NCBI GenBank assembly: GCA_019745415.1
Contig: JAIETF010000038.1
Span: 1-38,931 of the forward strand
DNA: 38,931 nt
Origin: Candidatus Obscuribacterales bacterium
GTDB taxonomy: Bacteria; Cyanobacteriota; Vampirovibrionia; Obscuribacterales; Obscuribacteraceae
Direction: 5' to 3'
The position numbers and the translations under genes are program-made. Positions 32,953 through 38,931 of the stretch are shown here, piece by piece (positions within the stretch are counted from its first letter, which is position 1; the number at the start of each line of letters is the position of its first letter). The notes below the pieces were generated by a model. The model worked only from the letters and a program-made list of their open reading frames with translations, was not told the DNA's origin and made no database searches.

Positions 32953-34139
32953 GCAGTAAGAATGCTTAGGGCAAGAAAGTGATAATTGATCAGCGAGCCT
33001 TGCAAGGTAAGAATATAGTGAATCAAAGCATAGAAGGGCAGTGTGAAGCACAAAGCCGGTAAAGCAAAGCCCCCTAAATAAGACCAAGCAGGCAGAAAAC
33101 GGCTCTGCATCACAGGCTTGAGCACCAAAATCAAGGCCGGTAAAAGCAGCACCAAATCATAGCTATAGCAATGCAAAGAGAGAACAAGACCGAGAGGCAC
33201 CGCCATTAGTGCTGTAGCTCGAGCCGGGCAAGCCTTTCTAAAAGCCGTGCCCAAAGCGGCAGTGACAAGCAAAGTCATGGCAAAAACGATACTACTAAGG
33301 GTGTTAATCAAAGCAACTGCTTCCTTACCCCAATAAGGCAGGCGCAAAAGTTGTCCGCGCAAAGTAGGGGTAGCCTCCGGGTTCATCCAGGTCAAATCGA
33401 GCATGGAAAACTGAAACAAAGAAAAATAGCCGCGGTAGGCATCAGCGCAATAGAACCAGGAGAAGAGCAAAAATGCCGCTGAAAGCAAAGCAAAATAAAG
33501 GGCAAAGCGCAGCCGCAAAGCCCCCAAATGAAAGGCAAAAATTGTCAAAGCCAGATGGGGTTTGAGCAAAAATGGCAAAAGAACAAGAGCAGCCGGCCAC
33601 CATTTCTCGCTGCCGCGCCTGACAAAATATAGATGTAAAGCCAAACTCAAAAACAGGAAAGCCGAAAGCTGCTCGATGCGCAAGGCTTCCCAAACAGGAC
33701 CAGTGAAGGGCAAGACAGCACCAAGCCACATAAAAACCCGAGAGCCCAATTTGAAAGTCTTCATCAATAAGCCAAGACCGACAAGAAATAAAACAAGCAA
33801 GACAATCTTGACCAGGAAATAGGCATGACTGGCTGGAAAAACCAAGAGCGGCAAGAGAAAGGGCAACGCCCAGGGACCGACATAAAGCGGAATAGCCCGT
33901 GTTCCTAGTTCGGGGAAGGTGGCAATCTGATAAGGAAAGAACTGAGCGACGTCGTAGATGTCTTTAGCCCTGCCGGCAAAATAGAGAGCGGCGCCGCAAT
34001 AAAATTCGCTTAGATCAGTGACTTGAAAAATATTCTTGGCCGGCGGCGAAAGCACCAAGGTAATTGCTATAAACAGCAAGATGCCAAAGAGATAGTCGAT
34101 TATCGTCTTGACACTCTGCTTGCTGACCTCTTTATCCAA
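32910..34139 (-). CDS. GT87/DUF2029-like polytopic glycosyltransferase
   Basis: This is a 409-residue membrane protein with about ten hydrophobic helices. The first loop, DLSEFYCGAALYFAGRAKDIYDVAQFFPYQ followed by PLYVGPWALPFLLPL, matches the pattern of the GT-C family GT87 (DUF2029) mannosyl- or arabinosyl-transferases: D-x-x-x-Y-x-A-A...G...lYd...P...pP. Such enzymes use polyprenyl-phosphate sugars at the outer face of the membrane. Substrate is unknown. The start is TTG at 34139 behind AAGGA. It overlaps the amidohydrolase end by 43 bases, tail to tail. It resembles the other GT-C-like protein at 3565 in layout but not clearly in sequence. Confidence 0.78.
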   Translation of the reverse strand: MDKEVSKQSVKTIIDYLFGILLFIAITLVLSPPAKNIFQVTDLSEFYCGAALYFAGRAKDIYDVAQFFPYQIATFPELGTRAIPLYVGPWALPFLLPLLVFPASHAYFLVKIVLLVLFLVGLGLLMKTFKLGSRVFMWLGAVLPFTGPVWEALRIEQLSAFLFLSLALHLYFVRRGSEKWWPAALVLLPFLLKPHLALTIFAFHLGALRLRFALYFALLSAAFLLFSWFYCADAYRGYFSLFQFSMLDLTWMNPEATPTLRGQLLRLPYWGKEAVALINTLSSIVFAMTLLVTAALGTAFRKACPARATALMAVPLGLVLSLHCYSYDLVLLLPALILVLKPVMQSRFLPAWSYLGGFALPALCFTLPFYALIHYILTLQGSLINYHFLALSILTAYLLLRGKTLLPSR

Positions 34140-34232
34140 TCGATAGATCCTTAAACTTGTAACCGCTGAGGCTGCAATTGTGGCATATTAAGGCAACAAT
34201 TTAGCAATTTTCACCACGCCGCCGAAGTACCC

Positions 34233-36323
34233 TTGTCAAACCAAAATCAAGAGCAATCATTTCCCCCAGGAACCGTAATCGGCGGCTCTTACAGAATATT
34301 GCGTCTGCTTGGTGAAGGTGGCATGGGTGCAATCTATGAAGTGGAACACGTGCATTTCACTAAGCGCTTTGCCCTGAAATTGCTGACCAAGGCAAGCGTG
34401 ACCGAGACCGACTGGCTTAGATTTAAGCAAGAAGCCAAAGCTCTTTCCAAGCTGCCCCATGAAAATATCGTGCAAGTGAATGACCTGGGCATCGACAAAG
34501 GCGTGCCATTTTATGTAATGGAACTTGTAAAAGGTGAGAGCCTGCGCAGAAAACTGAAAGACCGGGGCAAGCTTTCTATGAAAGAAAGTCTGACCATTTT
34601 TGAAAAACTAGCGTCCACCCTGGCATATGTGCACGAAAACGGCATTATTCACCGAGACATTAAGCCCGACAATATCATGATTATCAGTCAGACCAAACAG
34701 ACTGATGGCGGCACCAAGCATGAACTAGGCATTAAACTGGTTGACTTCGGCATTTCTAAGCTGTCAAATCCTGATACGCCGGGCTTAACACGTGCCGGTG
34801 AAGTCTTCGGCAGCCCAATTTATATGAGCCCCGAACAGTGCATCGGCCAAAAAGTAGACGGGCGCAGCGATATCTATGCCATGGGTTGCGCCCTCTTCGA
34901 GTGCCTCACAGCCAAATCGCCCTTCCTGGGCAAAAATGCCGCCGAGACCATCACCAAAAAACTCTCTGATCAACCACCCCTTTTAAATGACGCGGCGCCC
35001 GATCAAAATTTCCCAATAGAACTTGAAGAATTGGTTGATTCGATGTTGGCTAGAGAACCGGAAAAGCGTCCTGAGTCAGCCGCTCGCGTGGCGGCAAAGT
35101 TGCGAAAGATAAGGAAGGCTTTGCTGGACGGTCCGCCGCAGTCGACGGCAAGGCGCCCTGTACGCACCAGTCAACACCAGGTTCCAACCCAGCACAATCA
35201 TCGGCGCTTTGATACCGAGGTCACCCAGACCAATCTCAGTAGCGGGCTTGGTTTAAAAGTGGCTATAGCCGCTGTTTGTCTATTGGTACTAACCCTACTT
35301 ATTGTTTTTGTGGCCTTGCTGGCTCCGCCGGCGCCCAAGCAAAATGACGCGCCCCGCACCCATATCGAAGAAGAGACCTCGGTCAAACTGCCAAAAAAAG
35401 ACGAAACCAATCTTATTTTGTACCGCTCCCATACTGAATATGCAACACCGCCCGACTGGAACTTTCTAGAGAAAGCTCCCTTCTTGACCAAAGTCAAACC
35501 AAATGGCGAGATCATTCTCAATTTCCCCACCAAGGGCACAGTCGGCAAATATAGATTCAGCATAGTAGGCGTGCGCAACTCAGACAAATTGGAAGCCACC
35601 GGCTCTCAAACCTTGCCCAAGGATACCTTGGTTTACTTCCAGCCGCGGGATGATCTATTCAACCGCCCTTACCTTCTAAGAAAGCTTAAAGACGGCAGCA
35701 TCACCGACTTAGACTGCGACAGAATCGAGATGTTCAACTGCGACTGCCTGGAGGAGATCACCCACCTCAAATCTCTCAAAATTCTGCATCTCAATCAAAC
35801 CAATATCAACAATCAATGCCTGCCCAAACTTAATTCGCTCAAGTCGCTAGAAAAAATAGAACTAAACATTGCAGCTCTAGACGACGGCGAAATAGCCAAG
35901 CTCAAGATTCTCCCCAATCTGCGCTATATAAATATCGCCGGCAGCAAAAGTCGCTCCAAGACTATCGCCGCCCTAGCTTCATCCAAACAGTTGAGAACGC
36001 TCATTCTTGACGGCTGCCCACTCTCTGACCAAGACTTCATCAATATAAGCAAAATCACCGGCTTAGAAAGACTAGACATCGGAAGCATCGCCCCTTCCAG
36101 TCAAAATTTGAAAGCCTTACAAAAGCTACCCAACCTTCAGGCTATCGATATCAGAGACTGCACAATACCCGAAGAAACTTTCAAAATTTTCAAAGATTTC
36201 CCGTCACTGCAGGGCATTCGCTCCGACTTGTCGGGAGACCAACTAAATCGCATGAGACAATATCTCGCCCCGGTAGAGATAGATGACGACAAATCAAAGT
36301 TCAGAAACAGGCTGTTCTACTAG
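34233..36323 (+). CDS. transmembrane Ser/Thr protein kinase with leucine-rich-repeat tail (1 of 2)
   Basis: This 696-residue Hanks-type kinase has its domain at about 18-295: Gly loop GEGGMG (27-32), K49, catalytic HRDIKPDN (D142), DFG (171-173), SPEQ (about 199-202). A polar linker (295-338, Pro/Gln/His/Thr-rich) precedes one membrane helix (about 340-364). The C-terminal half is outside: a spacer (about 370-490) and then a string of LRR-like units (about 505-680; for example LKSLKILHLNQTNINNQCLPKLNSLKSLEKIELN). It should phosphorylate Ser/Thr of cytosolic targets in response to ligands bound by the leucine-rich tail. The start is TTG at 34233 with a weak ribosome-binding site. A related kinase follows after 16 bases. 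Confidence 0.93.
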   Translation: MSNQNQEQSFPPGTVIGGSYRILRLLGEGGMGAIYEVEHVHFTKRFALKLLTKASVTETDWLRFKQEAKALSKLPHENIVQVNDLGIDKGVPFYVMELVKGESLRRKLKDRGKLSMKESLTIFEKLASTLAYVHENGIIHRDIKPDNIMIISQTKQTDGGTKHELGIKLVDFGISKLSNPDTPGLTRAGEVFGSPIYMSPEQCIGQKVDGRSDIYAMGCALFECLTAKSPFLGKNAAETITKKLSDQPPLLNDAAPDQNFPIELEELVDSMLAREPEKRPESAARVAAKLRKIRKALLDGPPQSTARRPVRTSQHQVPTQHNHRRFDTEVTQTNLSSGLGLKVAIAAVCLLVLTLLIVFVALLAPPAPKQNDAPRTHIEEETSVKLPKKDETNLILYRSHTEYATPPDWNFLEKAPFLTKVKPNGEIILNFPTKGTVGKYRFSIVGVRNSDKLEATGSQTLPKDTLVYFQPRDDLFNRPYLLRKLKDGSITDLDCDRIEMFNCDCLEEITHLKSLKILHLNQTNINNQCLPKLNSLKSLEKIELNIAALDDGEIAKLKILPNLRYINIAGSKSRSKTIAALASSKQLRTLILDGCPLSDQDFINISKITGLERLDIGSIAPSSQNLKALQKLPNLQAIDIRDCTIPEETFKIFKDFPSLQGIRSDLSGDQLNRMRQYLAPVEIDDDKSKFRNRLFY

Positions 36324-36339
36324 GTTCAAAACTTAAGCC

Positions 36340-38424
36340 ATGGATGAATCTAGACCATATAACGACTTTGAAGAATCACTAAAGCCAGGCGATATCATCG
36401 GCGGTGACTATCAAATCATCGGGCTTGTTGCCGTGGGAGGCATGGGCAAGGTCTATAAAGTCAGACACCTAAAGCTTGGCCGAGAACTTGCTCTCAAGAC
36501 ATTGAAAGTCAATCGGGGCAGCCAACGCGACTGGCAAAAAGACTGGAACAACTTCATAACCGAAGCAAAAGTGCTGGCTAGACTTGAACATCCGCATCTG
36601 GTCAAAGTCTATGACCTAGGCACAATCGACAATCGCCTGCCCTATTTTGTTATGGACTTTGTAGAAGGCGGCACACTTACTGAAAGAATTCATAAAAGCG
36701 CCCTGCCTATAGATTTAGCACTAAGTTTGTTTGAAGAAGTAGCCGACGGCTTAGCCTATGCAGAAGATCTCGGTCTTTTGCATAGAGACATCAAACCAAG
36801 CAATATACTGCTGACCAGTTCAAGTGACCGCAATCAACACGCCAAACTGGTTGACTTTGGCTTATCGGCTACCTTACATTCACTGCAAGAGGTCGGCTGG
36901 CAGATTGCCGGCGTAGGCCCTAGAGTCTGCGGCAGCCCTCCCTATATGAGTCCGGAACAAACGCGAGGGGAAGTTACCGACCAACGCTCCGACATATACT
37001 CTTTTGGCTGTGCCCTTTTTGAAACCTTGACTGGCACGCCGCCCTTTGTCGGCGACACGTCTTTGATTGTGCTCAGTAAACATCAACTAGAAGAGCCCCC
37101 CAGCCTAAAAGAAGCCACACTAGGCAACACTTTTCCAGAGCCTCTGGAAAAATTCGTCCGGCGCATGCTGGCTAAAGATCCGACCATGCGTTACCAGTCT
37201 TTTCATGAAGTCAAAGCCCTAATTAGAAAACTGCGAAGCGCTCTGGCAAAAGCAGACCAGAGCATCGAGCCAAACCAAGACAAAACAACAATTACGACTC
37301 TTGAAGAAGACAAAACCAGAAAGATCGCTTTAAAAAACTCAAAAGCCAAGGCGACCTCTCTAGCAGCAGCAGCACTCTTAGCGCTGCTGGGCGGCGGTTG
37401 GCTTTACCAAACCACAAAGCTTGCACCACCATCGGCGCCACCACCCAACAACAAGCCACCCCAGCCGGGCGAGCACCTGAAAGACCCGGAAGAAGCAGCC
37501 ATCAACGCCTTCAAGAAAGAAAGCGAGAATGACCCAGGCAAGTTAATAGATTGGTACTGGCCTCAGCATCAAGCTTTCAGCCCACTAGATGCCGAGGGCA
37601 ACTACCAAATATTCAACTGCCCGGAAGGAATAGATATGGGCACTTTCACAACATTTGAAGCCAATTCGATGTCAGTCTCGGGCAAGCCAATTGCAGCAGA
37701 CGGCAGAATTATCTTGCCCAAAGGACAAAAACTAATCTACACTCCTTCGCAGCTGGCACTAGAGCATCCTAAGTTCTTTCAAGCTTTTAAAAACAAAGAG
37801 CTTTTCGGTCTAAATCTAGCCAAAGCCAACCGGTTGAACGAAAATTCGCTCACACTCTTAGACTTTAGGCAAGACATACAATACCTCGATTTATCAGGGG
37901 CGAATTTTGAAGCCAAATACCTACCCAAACTACAAAAGCTTCAAGACTTGCGCTTTCTGAGAATACCAAATACATTTTTGAGCGGTGCCGATTTAGCCGG
38001 TGCGGCGGGTGCAGATATTTTAAAACGGCTCAAAGGGCTGGCTATCGGCAGAATAGCCAAAATGCCTCAAGCCCTTGCAGTCTTGGCTAAAAGTTCCGAT
38101 TTAACCTATCTTGAAATAATCGACGAACCCTTAGACAAAGACTCAGTAAAGCAAATCGCCGCCATAAGCAAATTAGAAACAATACGCTTCGATAAGTCTC
38201 TCAATAACAGCTATCTTATAACCGAATTAAAACCGCTCAAAAAACTGAACCAACTTGATATAGTCACAAGTCTAATTAGACCCAATATCAAAGAAGCCCT
38301 GCCTGAGCTTAGCAATCTGAAGATTGTCGTGGTACAAGAAGGCTTTATCGACAAAGAGCTTTTGCAAGAGCTAAAAAAAGACTTTCCAGAACTGCAAATC
38401 AAGTTAGAACCGGAAAAAATATAA
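36340..38424 (+). CDS. transmembrane Ser/Thr protein kinase with leucine-rich-repeat tail (2 of 2)
   Basis: This 694-residue kinase has the same architecture as its upstream neighbour. Gly loop AVGGMG (about 31-36; first Gly replaced by Ala), K53, HRDIKPSN (D150), DFG (172-174), SPEQ (about 204-207). A longer linker (300-335) leads to one membrane helix (about 337-356), a Pro-rich stretch (APPSAPPPNNKPPQPGE) and an external tail with LRR-like units (about 485-690, such as DIQYLDLSGANFEAKYLPKLQKLQDLRFL). The pair probably arose by tandem duplication, then diverged strongly in the tails, which suggests different signals. It is likely cotranscribed with the first kinase (16 bases between). An internal GGGAGG motif is not evident at its start. 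Confidence 0.92.
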   Translation: MDESRPYNDFEESLKPGDIIGGDYQIIGLVAVGGMGKVYKVRHLKLGRELALKTLKVNRGSQRDWQKDWNNFITEAKVLARLEHPHLVKVYDLGTIDNRLPYFVMDFVEGGTLTERIHKSALPIDLALSLFEEVADGLAYAEDLGLLHRDIKPSNILLTSSSDRNQHAKLVDFGLSATLHSLQEVGWQIAGVGPRVCGSPPYMSPEQTRGEVTDQRSDIYSFGCALFETLTGTPPFVGDTSLIVLSKHQLEEPPSLKEATLGNTFPEPLEKFVRRMLAKDPTMRYQSFHEVKALIRKLRSALAKADQSIEPNQDKTTITTLEEDKTRKIALKNSKAKATSLAAAALLALLGGGWLYQTTKLAPPSAPPPNNKPPQPGEHLKDPEEAAINAFKKESENDPGKLIDWYWPQHQAFSPLDAEGNYQIFNCPEGIDMGTFTTFEANSMSVSGKPIAADGRIILPKGQKLIYTPSQLALEHPKFFQAFKNKELFGLNLAKANRLNENSLTLLDFRQDIQYLDLSGANFEAKYLPKLQKLQDLRFLRIPNTFLSGADLAGAAGADILKRLKGLAIGRIAKMPQALAVLAKSSDLTYLEIIDEPLDKDSVKQIAAISKLETIRFDKSLNNSYLITELKPLKKLNQLDIVTSLIRPNIKEALPELSNLKIVVVQEGFIDKELLQELKKDFPELQIKLEPEKI

Positions 38425-38477
38425 AACCAGGTGTTGAAAATCTGTATCAACTCTGATTCTGGGTAGCACGACCAAAG

Positions 38478-38864
38478 CTATTCTTCATAAACCTCAAGCG
38501 GTAAGTCGTCTGGATCTCTAAAGAAAGTAAACTTCTTGCCGGTATACTCATCGATGCGCATATCTTCCACCGGTACGCCGCGAGCCCGCAACCCCTCTAT
38601 AAAAGCCGGCACGTCTTTGACAGAAAAAGCCAGATGGCGCAAGCCGCAAGCCTCTGGGCGAGTCAGCCTTGCTGGTGTTTCAGGAAAAGAAAAGACCTCC
38701 AACTGTCCGTCGCCGACCTTAAGATCAAGCTTGTAAGATTGCCTTTCGGCTCTATATGCTTCAGCTATAATTTCTAGACCGAGGGTTTCGGTATAAAAGC
38801 GCTTAGAGCGCTGATAATCTGAAACAATAATGGCGACATGGTGAATCTTTGAGGCAGTAAGCAT
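38478..38864 (-). CDS. VOC family protein (glyoxalase-like, YaeR/GloA2-type)
   Basis: This is a 128-residue single-domain vicinal-oxygen-chelate protein. The family fold and all four metal ligands are visible: H9 (IHHVAI), E56 (QLEVFSF), H77 (LRHLAFSV) and E124 (LPLEVYE). The segment FYTETLGLEII and the C-terminal DPDDLPLEVYE match the YaeR/GloA2-like group, which is related to glyoxalase I but of uncertain substrate. The gene is convergent with the kinase pair. A palindrome lies 25 bases before its start. Confidence 0.9.
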   Translation of the reverse strand: MLTASKIHHVAIIVSDYQRSKRFYTETLGLEIIAEAYRAERQSYKLDLKVGDGQLEVFSFPETPARLTRPEACGLRHLAFSVKDVPAFIEGLRARGVPVEDMRIDEYTGKKFTFFRDPDDLPLEVYEE

Positions 38865-38888
38865 AATCTCAAGCTCGTTTGGAAACGC

Positions 38889-38904
38889 TGTTATTGTAAT
38901 AACA
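38889..38904. promoter_or_regulatory. palindrome upstream of VOC gene
   Basis: TGTTATT (38889-38895) and AATAACA (38898-38904) form a 7-bp dyad with a 2-base centre, 25 bases upstream of the VOC start codon, a plausible operator overlapping its promoter. Confidence 0.35.
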
Positions 38905-38931
38905 AAAGGGAGCGGCGCGCATCTTTATGAC

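Noticed and set aside
1..38931. tRNA, rRNA, insertion sequence, phage or plasmid origin
   Set aside because: No cloverleaf, ribosomal motif, transposase, integrase, att-type repeats or iteron cluster could be recognised by eye on either strand.

Overview
The window is a gene-dense bacterial chromosome segment with no rRNA, tRNA, insertion sequence, phage gene or CRISPR array that I could recognise. Several traits fit a non-photosynthetic relative of the cyanobacteria (Melainabacteria/Vampirovibrionia, Obscuribacter-like). These are long serine/threonine kinases with leucine-rich-type tails, TPR and matrixin-like secreted proteins, FHA and zinc-ribbon proteins, a fasciclin protein, an FtsB-type divisome protein, a TadV/CpaA prepilin peptidase, and many secreted Gly/Ala/Gln-rich proteins of unknown function. 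The taxonomic assignment is inference; no marker gene here settles it.

Layout. 1-3564 (+): dihydropyrimidinase, MurQ and an aldo/keto reductase. 3565-7974 (-): a GT-C-like membrane protein, then a sensor kinase / small Cys protein / MoeZ-type E1-rhodanese cluster. 8324-9236 (+): thioredoxin and a secreted fasciclin protein, closed by a strong terminator. 9471-14885 (+): a tightly packed four-gene unit made of a membrane-anchored thioredoxin-like protein, an 82-residue membrane-anchored protein, a 1148-residue FtsH-like protein with THREE complete AAA modules ahead of one intact M41 zinc protease, and a secreted beta-propeller-like protein. 14901-18460 (-): a small helical protein, a TPR plus matrixin-like protease, and a 695-residue repeat protein with a LysM-like segment, polyQ and an EAAAK helix. 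18739-20402: an unknown protein (+) convergent with a CPBP protease (-). 20631-20843 (+): a tiny secreted peptide with a structured leader. 21007-25535 (-): FHA/zinc-ribbon protein, possible J-like protein, YD-repeat-like protein, phosphohexomutase and FtsB-like protein, apparently one operon. 25769-27330 (-): a double zinc-ribbon protein and TsaD. 27596-29846 (+): three consecutive small secreted Gly-rich proteins behind a near-consensus promoter and ending in a terminator. 29996-32952 (+): RidA, prepilin peptidase, a 53-residue membrane protein and an exported amidohydrolase. 32910-34139 (-): a GT87-like membrane protein. 34233-38424 (+): two tandem transmembrane Ser/Thr kinases with leucine-rich-type sensor tails. 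38478-38864 (-): a VOC protein.

The strongest candidate for something undescribed is the 9471-14885 unit. Its triple-AAA metalloprotease keeps Walker A, Walker B, sensor-1 Asn, arginine fingers and an aromatic pore residue in all three modules, and it almost entirely lacks the extracytoplasmic domain of ordinary FtsH. The two genes before it encode short proteins with matching N-terminal membrane anchors, which suggests a multi-subunit envelope proteostasis machine. A second notable point is a perfect 16-bp inverted repeat at 16304-16348 that looks like a terminator for one gene and buries the start codon of the next.
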